Below the pieces are notes generated by a model. The model had not been told where the DNA came from, made no database searches, and worked only from the letters and a program-made list of their open reading frames with translations. Source: Pseudoalteromonas sp. P1-25 (GTDB taxonomy: Bacteria > Pseudomonadota > Gammaproteobacteria > Enterobacterales > Alteromonadaceae). From it: DNA of 64,000 bases. The position numbers and the translations under genes are program-made. Of this stretch, positions 50,730 to 58,759 are shown piece after piece (within the stretch, counting starts at the first letter, position 1; the number at the start of each line of letters is the position of its first letter). Where the stretch lies: positions 1-64,000 of the forward strand of contig NZ_LKDW01000026.1 in assembly GCF_001401805.1 (NCBI RefSeq), read 5' to 3'.

Positions 50730-51722
50730 ATGAAATTAGCATTAAACTTAAACAAAGATAACCTTCATTCGGCACTTGTTTTGCAGGGCTACGATAATCA
50801 TGTTTTACAACATAATGCGGATCACAAGCCATTATTTGTAGGTGATTTAACATTTGAAAGTGTAGCGCAGGGTATCACTATGCACTGTTGTGATGGCGAA
50901 GAAAAACAAGCGGCCAGCAGTACGGTTGCCATTGATGCCGGTATAAGTATTAATATTTTATACAGGGGAACGTTGTGCTTTAGTTTAGGTAAAAGTACTT
51001 ACCAGCTTAGGGCAGACCCACACAGGCCGTTATTGTTTATTAATACAATTTCAGGCAAAGAGATGTTTACCCGCCATTTAAATAAAAATCAAAAAGTAAA
51101 AAAAATTAATGTATCAATTAACAAACAATGGCTTTATTCACGATGTAAAACCGGCGACGATAGAATAAAAATAGACAGAATTTTTGCTCACCCAAGTCGT
51201 GTTTTTACATTTGACTGCGCTGATGAATTAACAGACATTGCAAATCAGTTGTTTACATTAAAGTCTAGCCTTATGTTTGAAGATCAACTCAAGGCAGAGC
51301 AACTATCAATCCAATTAATATATAAGAGTTTAATTTTACTCTTCACTGAGCCTAGCCAAGCAAAGTCAGCACCAATAATTAATCTTCACAGACAATCTTT
51401 GAAAGCACATCACAAATGTAAAATAGACAAAGCATTTGAGGATTTAGCTTTATCGCATGGTTGTTTAAGCCAAATTGCAGATTATTTGGGGGTTAGTGTC
51501 AGCACGTTACAACGGCAAGTTAAAAACAAGTACCAAGTCACGGCAATAGAGTACTTAAGAAATAAACGCTTGGATAAAGCGAAAAGCTGGCTTGTTTTGG
51601 ATGGTAAATCGATAGGTGAAGTCTCTTTCTTACTGGGTTACAGCCATGTTTCTTCATTCACTACCGCATTTAAAAAGCGTTTCGGTGTCACGCCTAATAA
51701 TTTTAGAAAAACCCATATTTAA
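50730..51722 (+). CDS. AraC family transcriptional regulator
   Basis: A 330-residue regulator, PchR-like in layout: a variable N-terminal domain and C-terminal double helix-turn-helix (LSQIADYLGVSVSTLQRQVK and SIGEVSFLLGYSHVSSFTTAF, ending RFGVTPNNFRKT). It is divergently transcribed from the TonB-dependent receptor with 157 bp between starts. Siderophore-sensing AraC activators have this placement, so it probably controls the receptor operon when the ligand is present. Confidence 0.92.
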   Translation: MKLALNLNKDNLHSALVLQGYDNHVLQHNADHKPLFVGDLTFESVAQGITMHCCDGEEKQAASSTVAIDAGISINILYRGTLCFSLGKSTYQLRADPHRPLLFINTISGKEMFTRHLNKNQKVKKINVSINKQWLYSRCKTGDDRIKIDRIFAHPSRVFTFDCADELTDIANQLFTLKSSLMFEDQLKAEQLSIQLIYKSLILLFTEPSQAKSAPIINLHRQSLKAHHKCKIDKAFEDLALSHGCLSQIADYLGVSVSTLQRQVKNKYQVTAIEYLRNKRLDKAKSWLVLDGKSIGEVSFLLGYSHVSSFTTAFKKRFGVTPNNFRKTHI

Positions 51723-51882
51723 GCAAGTAAAATCACTTAAACAACCCGTAGACTACACCAAATTTACTTCTTGCATTCATATTGTATAAAGAGTAAACGT
51801 GTTGATATGGGTACACATCTACAATACGTGTAGAAGGGGAAACTTTTCACGCACTGGAATTACTTTATCAAAAGGAACACTC

Positions 51883-52941
51883 ATGGCTAATATACTTTAT
51901 CCAGCGCCTTTAAAAGTAGGCTCTAAAATTGCTATTTGCTCGCTTTCGTCGGGCTTAAAAGAAAAATACCATGCACGACTAGATAGAGTGATAGACGGTT
52001 TGAAGAACCGTGGTTACGAGGTAGTAGAAGGGGAGTTTTTACGCCAAAATAAACCCCGCGATGAATTAGATGCAAAAGCCCATGCCAAGCAATTGATGGG
52101 CTTTTTGCTAGACGATGACGTTGCCGCCATTATGCCACCAATGGGTGGAGAGCTTGCAATGGAAATTTTACCACTACTTGATTTTAATGCCATTAAAGAA
52201 GCTAAGCCTAAATGGCTGGTGGGTTTTTCTGATGTGAGTACAATTGCCTGTGCACTTACAGCTAAGTGCCAATGGGCGACACTTCATAGTGCCAACTTAA
52301 TGCAGCTTCATCCCGATGAAACAAATCCCTTTAGCTTACAAATTTTTGAAACCATTACCTACGAATCGGGCAGTAAATTTGAGCAAGGACCCTCTGCATA
52401 TTATCAAAAAAATAAACCTAATTACGCACAAAACCCCGATGAGCTGTTAGCACCAAGCGAGCCTACTCAGTGGCAGTGCTTAAATTACACCGATGAGCGC
52501 ACAATAGAGATGTCTGGGCGCTTATTTGGCGGCTGCCTTGATACGGTAGGGTTATTATTAGATTCACCTTTTTTAGCATTGCACGACTTTAAAAAACACA
52601 GTGCGAACGAAGGCCTTATTTTATACCTAGAAAACTCAGAGCTTACCCCTACCACCGTGGCACGCTTTTTACTGTCGCTCAAACTTGCCGGTGTATTTGA
52701 TGATATTAACGGCCTTATTTTAGGGCGCAGTGAAATAACACAAAGTCATCACGATGCCTTTGATTACCGCCATGCGCTAGATGTGGCATTGGGTGGGTGC
52801 TTGTTTCCGGTAATAATAGATGCTGATATTGGCCATGTGCAGCCAAATTTAAACTTAGTTAATGGCGCAAAATGCTCACTCACGGCCGATATAAATCAAG
52901 GTAAAGTGCTCAATGCCTCACTGAACACTGAGCTTATTTAA
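51883..52941 (+). CDS. S66 family peptidase (LD-carboxypeptidase / MccF-like)
   Basis: A 352-residue Ser peptidase of family S66. The start at 51883 (MANILYPAPLKVGSKIAI) follows AAAGGAAC; the frame is open upstream to 51799 but without a ribosome site. GFSDVST carries the nucleophile Ser, ENSE the Glu of the triad, and the C-terminal DADIGHVQPNL the His. The MccF branch cleaves microcin C-type peptidyl-adenylates, the LdcA branch trims murein tetrapeptides; the length and lack of a signal peptide fit a cytosolic enzyme of either. It stands alone. Confidence 0.88.
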   Translation: MANILYPAPLKVGSKIAICSLSSGLKEKYHARLDRVIDGLKNRGYEVVEGEFLRQNKPRDELDAKAHAKQLMGFLLDDDVAAIMPPMGGELAMEILPLLDFNAIKEAKPKWLVGFSDVSTIACALTAKCQWATLHSANLMQLHPDETNPFSLQIFETITYESGSKFEQGPSAYYQKNKPNYAQNPDELLAPSEPTQWQCLNYTDERTIEMSGRLFGGCLDTVGLLLDSPFLALHDFKKHSANEGLILYLENSELTPTTVARFLLSLKLAGVFDDINGLILGRSEITQSHHDAFDYRHALDVALGGCLFPVIIDADIGHVQPNLNLVNGAKCSLTADINQGKVLNASLNTELI

Positions 52942-52950
52942 CGTTTATTT

Positions 52951-52980
52951 TTGAATAACATGGTCATACACGCGTATAAT
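52951..52980 (+). promoter_or_regulatory. Promoter of the FMN riboswitch-ribB transcript
   Basis: TTGAAT (52951-52956), 18 nt, TATAAT (52975-52980). Transcription would begin near 52987, exactly where an 8-bp hairpin CCGTGAAC/GTTCACGG (52988-53009) precedes the aptamer. Confidence 0.7.
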
Positions 52981-53013
52981 GCGCAGGCCGTGAACAGATA
53001 AGTTCACGGTACA

Positions 53014-53185
53014 TTCTCAGGGCGGGGTGAAATTCCCCACCGGCGGTATGTTTTACTCATGACTTTATGAATAAAATGAGCCCGCGAGCGCTTTATTTAA
53101 TAATCGTTTTTAATGTATTAAATAAAGGTCAAGCAGATCTGGTGAGAGGCCAGAGCCGACGGTTATAGTCCGGATGAAAGAGAAT
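53014..53185 (+). ncRNA. FMN riboswitch (RFN element) upstream of ribB
   Basis: The hallmark RFN segments are present in order: TCTCAGGGCGGGGTGAAAT, CCCCACCGGCGGTATG, GCCCGCGAGCGC, AGGTCAAGCAGATCTGGTGA, GAGGCCAGAGCCGACGGT, and AGTCCGGATGAAAGAGAAT. It senses FMN and turns down riboflavin synthesis. A hairpin AAACACGC/GCGTGTTT follows at about 53204-53231 as the likely expression platform. An inserted palindromic element starts 3 bp after it. Confidence 0.96.
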
Positions 53186-53234
53186 ATAGCTTGTAGCGTA
53201 TGCAAACACGCGGCCTGTGGCTGCGTGTTTAATA

Positions 53235-53332
53235 CCAATTTGCAAAAATACTTAATCATTTTGAGGGGCTAAAAGTGTCGTTATCAACACGTTTTCCCGC
53301 CTCAAAATTGATCACTGAATTAAGCGGATTGG
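53235..53332. mobile_element. TA-flanked palindromic insertion (MITE-like), copy 4, internally deleted
   Basis: A 98-bp element flanked by TA (53233-53234 and 53333-53334), left end CCAATTTGC, right end GCGGATTGG. Compared with copy 3 it lacks about 58 bp in the middle but keeps both termini. It sits between the riboswitch expression platform and ribB, so every ribB message contains this foldable insert. Confidence 0.72.
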
Positions 53333-53430
53333 TATAAGCTGTTTAGTGGTAAAAGTGCGCAATTTAGTTTGTGTGTTTTGCCATGTCTTTCAGTGTCCTG
53401 AATCTATTTATTTTTATGTGGAATATAATA

Positions 53431-54084
53431 ATGATTCAGTCTTTACTTACTCAATTTGGCGAAAGCCACACCCGTGTAGAAAATGCCATTGCCGCACTGC
53501 AGCAAGGCCAAGGCGTGCTTGTTGTTGATGACGAAAACCGCGAAAACGAAGGCGACTTTGTATTTTCTGCCGAGCACTTAACCACTCAACAAATGGCCGA
53601 AATGATCCGCGAAGGCAGCGGTATTGTGTGCTTGTGTATGGGCGATGAGCGTATTAAACAGCTCGACCTACCGCAAATGGTAACTAACAATACCAGTCAA
53701 AATAACACAGCCTATACAGTAACCATTGAAGCTAAACACGGTGTTACAACCGGCGTATCGGCAGCCGACAGAGTCGCAACGATTAAAGCCGCCACCGCCG
53801 ATAACGCTAAACCGGGTGATTTATCGCGCCCAGGCCATGTATTTGGCTTAAAAGCACAAACAGGTGGCGTTTTAGTTCGCCGCGGCCACACCGAGGCATC
53901 TGTAGATTTAATGCAGCTGGCTGGTTTAAAACCGTTTGGGGTTATTTGCGAACTCACTAACCCTGATGGCACCATGGCGTGTTTAGCACAGGTAAGTGAT
54001 TATGCTAATAAACACAGCATGACCGTGGTATCGATTGAAGACTTAGTGCAGTACATACAAATGCAAGAACTCAAGGTCAGTTAA
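53431..54084 (+). CDS. ribB: 3,4-dihydroxy-2-butanone-4-phosphate synthase
   Basis: Makes the four-carbon precursor of riboflavin from ribulose 5-phosphate in the cytoplasm. The start at 53431 ([11 protein letters not shown]) matches E. coli RibB and gives the same 217 residues; the frame is open upstream to 53371 without conservation. [31 protein letters not shown] and [11 protein letters not shown] are conserved. Stand-alone RibB without a fused RibA. Controlled by the FMN riboswitch at 53014. Confidence 0.97.
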   Translation: MIQSLLTQFGESHTRVENAIAALQQGQGVLVVDDENRENEGDFVFSAEHLTTQQMAEMIREGSGIVCLCMGDERIKQLDLPQMVTNNTSQNNTAYTVTIEAKHGVTTGVSAADRVATIKAATADNAKPGDLSRPGHVFGLKAQTGGVLVRRGHTEASVDLMQLAGLKPFGVICELTNPDGTMACLAQVSDYANKHSMTVVSIEDLVQYIQMQELKVS

Positions 54085-54109
54085 GGTTTATTAAGCATGA
54101 CCTAAGTAA

Positions 54110-54139
54110 AACCCAGCTTTATTGCTGGGTTTTTGTTTT
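54110..54139 (+). terminator. Terminator after ribB
   Basis: AAACCCAGC pairs with GCTGGGTTT across TTTATT, followed by TTGTTTTT. Confidence 0.88.
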
Positions 54140-54273
54140 TCAATAAGTAATTAATTACTCGTTTTTATTTGAAAATGTTTCTCGGCTAAGCGGCTTTTTC
54201 AAAAATTCTCAGCCTGTAAACTTTGCCTAAATAGTCAGTGCAGCCGCACACAGTTTATTATTTAGGTGAAACT

Positions 54274-54765
54274 ATGAAAATTAACACGCTTTTATTAGCA
54301 GCTGCTTTAACAAGCACTGGCGTATGGGCAGCGCAAAGTAAACTTGCACAGCAAATAACGCCTGCACCCCAAATGGGCATAATGGATAGTTATAACCAGC
54401 ACATTACCAACGCCCCTTTTTTACTTAATCTCGACAGCCAGCCCAAAGAGCAAATGGGCCCATATTTAACACGCCAATACTTTCATGGTACGCAATCTAC
54501 GTTTGTAAAATGGGTGGCCAAAAAAGGGGGCAAAGTGACGCTTCATAAACACCCGAATGAACAAGTAACGTGGATTATGTCAGGCGAGGCTAAAGTGTTT
54601 TCTGGCGGTAAACAATACCTTATGAAAGCGGGTGACATGATGGTGATACCGGCCAATGTACCGCACGAATTTCACTTTACCAAAGATACGGTGGATATTG
54701 ATTTTTTTGCCCCAGCTCGACAAGACTGGATAGACGGCACAGCTAATTACATTAAGCAAAAATAG
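54274..54765 (+). CDS. Exported cupin domain protein
   Basis: A 163-residue protein starting MKINTLLLAAALTSTGVWAA, a signal peptide cleaved near residue 20; the AGGTGA ribosome site decides the start over the upstream ATG at 54238. The cupin metal site is HKHPNEQVTWIMSGEAKV with two His and Glu, and the second motif VIPANVPHEFH. Its reaction is unknown. The MRJP-like gene starts 8 bp after its stop, so the two are one operon and probably act together in the periplasm. Confidence 0.88.
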   Translation: MKINTLLLAAALTSTGVWAAQSKLAQQITPAPQMGIMDSYNQHITNAPFLLNLDSQPKEQMGPYLTRQYFHGTQSTFVKWVAKKGGKVTLHKHPNEQVTWIMSGEAKVFSGGKQYLMKAGDMMVIPANVPHEFHFTKDTVDIDFFAPARQDWIDGTANYIKQK

Positions 54766-54773
54766 GGCAAATT

Positions 54774-55907
54774 ATGTTCTTAAATAAATCTAAATTAGGG
54801 CTAAGCGCTATAGCCTTACTAATAAGTGCCTCGGCTATTGCAAACGACACGGTACCCGCTGAGGTTTACGCACAAACCGACGGTGCTGTAGGCGGTATTA
54901 CGTATACACAAAACAAGCGCTTTATTTTTAGTTATCATCCCTTTTATAACCCAAAAGTAAAAGTGGGAGAGCTCTTAAAAAGTGGTGATGTGGTGCCATT
55001 TCCTAATGCGCAAATGCAAACTCCTTATAAAAGTGATGGCAGCTTAAAAAATCCCGCTAACTATTTAAATTGGGTATTAGGGGTAAGGGCTGATGACAGA
55101 GGTAACGTTTGGATACTCGACTCAGGCCAGGCGCAGCCGCGTATTACGCCAAAGCTGGTAGCATGGGATGCGATAAACAATAAGGTTAACAAAATTATTT
55201 ATTTACCTAGCCCTATATCGGTTGCTCAATCTCAACTTAATGATTTAGCTATATCGAGTAAATACAATACATTAGTGATTGCCGATGAAGGTATTGCAGA
55301 TGGCGGAAATGGCAAGCAAGCCGCCCTTATTATCGTTAATACTAAAACAGGCAAGAGCTGGCGAGTATTGCAAGGTCACGAAAGCACTTTGCCCGATTAC
55401 ACCATGCCAATAATGATTGATGAAGGGACTGATAATCAAAAGCAACTTAATGCCTTTATTGGTGCCGATGGCATTGTGCTTGATAACGCGCAGCAATGGC
55501 TTTACTTTGCTCCGCTTAATAAAAAGTATGTTTACCGTATTAAAATGGCCGACATTGCTAACGAGCAATTAACCGATAAACAACTAGGTGAACGAGTAGA
55601 GCAATACGCACAAAAACCAGTAAACGGTGGTTTAAGTATTGATGCTGATGATAATTTATATTTAACCATAGTGGGTGAGCGTACGGTGGGCGTTATTGAT
55701 GCCAAAACACGTACGTACCGTGATTATGCGTACGATAAAAACATGATTTGGCCAGATGGCGTAAGCATTGGACCAGAGGGTTACATGTACACCGGCGCTG
55801 CGCAATTGCCGCTTTCGGCACAACTTAATAACGGTCATGCTGAAAACAAAGCACCTTATTACATATTTAGATTTAAACCTTTAGCTGAAGGCGTAATAGG
55901 GCGCTAA
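54774..55907 (+). CDS. Yellow/major royal jelly-like (L-dopachrome tautomerase-related) protein
   Basis: A 377-residue secreted beta-propeller. The signal peptide ends near ASAIA-N (residue 23). VLGVRADDRGNVWILDSGQ, LVAWDAINNKVNKIIYLP and IGADGIVLDNAQQWLYFAPL are MRJP/yellow family landmarks. In insects the family includes dopachrome-conversion enzymes; bacterial functions are mostly unproven. It is co-transcribed with the cupin gene. A second, diverged copy is at 58760. Confidence 0.88.
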   Translation: MFLNKSKLGLSAIALLISASAIANDTVPAEVYAQTDGAVGGITYTQNKRFIFSYHPFYNPKVKVGELLKSGDVVPFPNAQMQTPYKSDGSLKNPANYLNWVLGVRADDRGNVWILDSGQAQPRITPKLVAWDAINNKVNKIIYLPSPISVAQSQLNDLAISSKYNTLVIADEGIADGGNGKQAALIIVNTKTGKSWRVLQGHESTLPDYTMPIMIDEGTDNQKQLNAFIGADGIVLDNAQQWLYFAPLNKKYVYRIKMADIANEQLTDKQLGERVEQYAQKPVNGGLSIDADDNLYLTIVGERTVGVIDAKTRTYRDYAYDKNMIWPDGVSIGPEGYMYTGAAQLPLSAQLNNGHAENKAPYYIFRFKPLAEGVIGR

Positions 55908-55935
55908 CTATAATGTGTAAATTGAGTACATTTTT

Positions 55936-55962
55936 AAACACGCCTTTATGGCGTGTTTTTTA
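55936..55962 (+). terminator. Terminator after the cupin-MRJP operon
   Basis: AAACACGCC (55936-55944) pairs with GGCGTGTTT (55950-55958), followed by T. Confidence 0.85.
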
Positions 55963-56095
55963 TGATATTTGCTTTTAAGCGCGTGATTATCAATTTTTAC
56001 AAGATAAAGTTTCAACCTAAATGCGGTTTTTCTGTGCTGAGTATTTGGGTATCTTACGGGCATAGGTATTTAACCGCTTTCGGCTTTAATTAATT

Positions 56096-56302
56096 ATGAA
56101 ACTATACAGTTACTCTCATTGTCCTTTTTGTGCGCGTGTTAAATATGTAGCAGGTAAAACGTCATTAAGTTTGCTTGATAGCGCAATTTATTACTCTATT
56201 TTACGCGGCTTATATTGCGAGCCAACCATTACTTGACCAGAGCAATTAAACCAGTGGATGCATAATCAGGCACTTGAGTCAGGTGTGCCATTAGTTGAGT
56301 AA
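56096..56302 (+). pseudogene. grxB: Glutaredoxin 2 (grxB) remnant
   Basis: The frame begins MKLYSYSHCPFCARVKYV, the active-site start of GrxB. After about 20 residues it jumps to the C-terminal part (SILRGLYCEPTIT, then PEQLNQWMHNQ and GVPLVE), so more than 100 internal codons have been deleted. A TGA at 56234-56236 replaces an expected Trp before PEQL. GrxB is normally about 215 residues. This is a decayed gene, not functional. A terminator follows. Confidence 0.8.
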
Positions 56303-56347
56303 ACAGCAGTTTTTACAACCAATGCGACTCCCTTCGTATTGTTTTTT

Positions 56348-56382
56348 AGGCCAGTGATCCCGTCACTGGTCTTTTTTTATTT
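56348..56382 (+). terminator. Terminator after the grxB remnant
   Basis: GGCCAGTGA pairs with TCACTGGTC around TCCCG, followed by seven T. Confidence 0.85.
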
Positions 56383-56485
56383 AATCTTGTTACGTATTTA
56401 CTCCCCATGTTATTCGTGGAATTATTAAGCAACTAAAGCGTATTTTATACATGCTTGTGTAAACAAATTTAGCTCAGGAGAAATT

Positions 56486-57070
56486 ATATGGGATGAACGC
56501 TATAACACTCAGCAATACGCTTATGGCAAACAGCCAAACGATTTTTTAGCCGATCACTATAAGCAATTACCTAAAGGAAATGTTATAAGCTTAGCCGAAG
56601 GCGAGGGCCGAAATGCGGTATTTTTAGCAAAAATGGGTTATCGCGTTACCGCTGTTGATGGCTCTAAAGTAGGGCTTGAAAAAGCGGCAAAGCTTGCCAA
56701 AGAGCACAACGTAACCATTGAGCTAGTACACGCCGATTTAGCTAAGTTTGATTTTGGAAAAGAAAAATGGGATGCGGTAGTGTCTATTTATTGCCCTTTA
56801 CCGAGCGCGGTACGCTCAGCAGTATATAAGCGCGCTGTTAAAGGTTTAAAGCCTGGTGGGGTGTTTTTACTTGAGGCCTATACGCCTGAGCAAGTAAATT
56901 ATAATACCGGAGGCGGCCCAAGTGTCGATACTAAAACCTCAAAAAGCGATTTACAAGATGACTTAATCGAGCTTAGCTTTTTGCATTTAGAAGAATTAAA
57001 GCGAGAAGTGCTGGAGGGTACATATCACACGGGTTTAGCATCGGTAGTGCAGGCTATTGCTAAAAAATAA
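56486..57070 (+). CDS. Class I SAM-dependent methyltransferase, ATA in start position
   Basis: The frame reads WDERYNTQQYAYGKQPNDFL directly after ATA at 56486-56488, then the SAM motif SLAEGEGRNAVFLA. Homologs of the TehB-like type begin M-WDERY, so ATA replaces ATG. AGGAG (56476-56480) stands 5 nt upstream, the ideal distance for that position. The overlapping ATG at 56488 reads out after two codons. The next in-frame ATG (56633) would remove the SAM site. The body (194 residues) shows no frameshift. It may use a rare start or be silenced. Confidence 0.7.
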   Translation: MWDERYNTQQYAYGKQPNDFLADHYKQLPKGNVISLAEGEGRNAVFLAKMGYRVTAVDGSKVGLEKAAKLAKEHNVTIELVHADLAKFDFGKEKWDAVVSIYCPLPSAVRSAVYKRAVKGLKPGGVFLLEAYTPEQVNYNTGGGPSVDTKTSKSDLQDDLIELSFLHLEELKREVLEGTYHTGLASVVQAIAKK

Positions 57071-57077
57071 CGTGTGT

Positions 57078-57114
57078 ATAAAAGCTTAGCACTCTTTAGC
57101 GCTAAGCTTTTTTA
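57078..57114. terminator. Terminator between the methyltransferase and nitroreductase genes
   Basis: AAAAGCTTAGC pairs with GCTAAGCTTTT around an ACTCTTTAGC-type loop, with T on the plus strand and A run on the other. It can serve both convergent genes. Confidence 0.8.
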
Positions 57115-57121
57115 ATGGGTT

Positions 57122-57775
57122 TTATAAAACCTGAATAACTTGCTCTTTTGCTAAGCGAGATTTAGGTAACTTAGCGTTATAATCTTCAGTATCATCATGG
57201 TAGCCAAGTACTAACGCTACATCACAAATATAGCCATCCAGCTCGTGTTCAAACACTTCACCAATAAGCTGTGCATCTACACCTTCCATAGGCGTTGAAT
57301 CAATACCTAAGCGTGCTGCGGCGTGCATTGTGTTGCCCAGGGCAATGTAAGTTTGCGCTTTGGTCCACATCGCATTGTTGCCTTGCTCATCGGTATTCAT
57401 ATCAACAAAGGCAAACGCACCAAATGCTTGTTCGCGGTTTTCACTTTGGGTACGGCCATTTTTAATATCTGCATCAATGACTTGTGCGTAATCATCACGT
57501 TTATATTTAGGGTTGTAAGCAAATAAAATAACGTGCGATGCAGTTTTAATATGCGGCTGATTAAATTGAAATTTATTTTCAAACGTAGAGTGCATACGCT
57601 CTTTAGCTTCGTCTGATTCAATAACAATAAATTTCCACGGCTGCGAGTTAATAGATGAAGGAGAAAGACGCATAGCTTCGTAAATTACATCTAAGTCATC
57701 TTGAGGAATACGCTGGGTTGTATAGCGTTTAGTTGTATAACGTTTTTCTAAATCATTAATAATTGGATGGGTCAT
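57122..57775 (-). CDS. NAD(P)H-dependent nitroreductase family oxidoreductase
   Basis: A 217-residue FMN flavoprotein of the NfsB/nitroreductase family. The phosphate-binding start (YTTKRYTTQRIP), MRLSPSSINSQPWKFIVIES and the C-terminal DVALVLGYHDDTEDYNAKLPKSR are typical. It reduces nitroaromatics or quinones with NAD(P)H; the natural substrate is unknown. It is a single gene in the cytoplasm. Confidence 0.92.
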   Translation of the reverse strand: MTHPIINDLEKRYTTKRYTTQRIPQDDLDVIYEAMRLSPSSINSQPWKFIVIESDEAKERMHSTFENKFQFNQPHIKTASHVILFAYNPKYKRDDYAQVIDADIKNGRTQSENREQAFGAFAFVDMNTDEQGNNAMWTKAQTYIALGNTMHAAARLGIDSTPMEGVDAQLIGEVFEHELDGYICDVALVLGYHDDTEDYNAKLPKSRLAKEQVIQVL

Positions 57776-57853
57776 GGTTATCTCCGTTAAGTGGCAATTT
57801 TAGCCAAGTAGTGTCTATATTGAGCCTTTTTAAAAAAAACAAAGCACAAACTA

Positions 57854-58642
57854 CTATTTAAATGGATTGTGATTAAGCCAATTACGCGTTACGTCATCGA
57901 GGGGCTGTAAGTTCTTGCATACTTTATAGTCGAGCTCGGCAATGATCTCATTGGAAAAGCGTAATTTATCAAGAGTGTTTATCTGTGCTTGATTAAACAG
58001 CACTTGTTTATCTTCTCGTAGGAGTAAAACAGCTCTATCAACAACGCCTAGTAAGCCTTTTGGTTCTATAAGCGCTCGTATTGTGTGCTTGTAATGCAAA
58101 AATTGTGGCTTCCATAATGGCACTACGCACCAAGTTTGGGTGGCTACTGCGTTTTCAAACGCGCTAAAACAATCATGCTCTGTGCCGGTTATAAACTCAT
58201 ATCCTGCGCTCGTCAGCCCATATTCTTTCATCATATTAATAGAAAAACGGGTAATACCAGCACCGGCATTAATGCCCTGAATTGTTTTTTCCATTTTTAT
58301 AAGCACATTTGGTTTAAGCAAATCACTAACTTCATTCACTGCACTTTGCGGTACGTAATCTGGTACGCCCCAATGCGCATAAGGCTCATAATGCAAGCCA
58401 AGTTCAATGAGTGGTGTAGCTTGCTCAACATCGGACTTATAAATACCGTGGCTTGAAGGCAGCCACGCTGAGGCGAGTAAATCTACTTCACCCGATTTGA
58501 GGTTTTTAAAGTTATTTTCATGCGGCGCATAAATACGCTCAACATTAAAGCCCATATCAGCTAAAACATGGCTCACTAAAGAAGCCGTAACATGGTGAAA
58601 CGATAAATCGGTTACGCCCAATTTTAAAATTGGTTTACGCAT
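57854..58642 (-). CDS. Glycine betaine-binding (OpuAC-like) domain protein without signal peptide
   Basis: A 262-residue protein of the OpuAC/ProX type: LKLGVTDLSFHHVTASLVSHVL, LKSGEVDLLASAWLPSSHG and TWCVVPLWKPQFLHYKH are ligand-pocket segments with Trp and aromatic residues. Unlike normal ABC binding proteins it begins MRKPILKLGVTD, with no signal peptide or lipobox, and no permease or ATPase gene is adjacent. It may be a cytosolic sensor or have lost export. Substrate is inferred only from family. Confidence 0.82.
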   Translation of the reverse strand: MRKPILKLGVTDLSFHHVTASLVSHVLADMGFNVERIYAPHENNFKNLKSGEVDLLASAWLPSSHGIYKSDVEQATPLIELGLHYEPYAHWGVPDYVPQSAVNEVSDLLKPNVLIKMEKTIQGINAGAGITRFSINMMKEYGLTSAGYEFITGTEHDCFSAFENAVATQTWCVVPLWKPQFLHYKHTIRALIEPKGLLGVVDRAVLLLREDKQVLFNQAQINTLDKLRFSNEIIAELDYKVCKNLQPLDDVTRNWLNHNPFK

Positions 58643-58759
58643 AGGGTCAGCCTTATTTGAATACCAGTAATTAAGTTGAACTAGAGCAAATATGTTTAAA
58701 AATTTCGTTGATAAAACCTTTTAACGGGCCAGTACAAAAACTGGCTCCTAGGCACTTTT

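Noticed and set aside
57083-57105. TTAGCACTC sequence resembling half of a CIRCE operator for HrcA
   Set aside because: The second half does not match GAGTGCTAA with a 9-nt spacer; it is part of a convergent-gene terminator hairpin far from chaperone genes.
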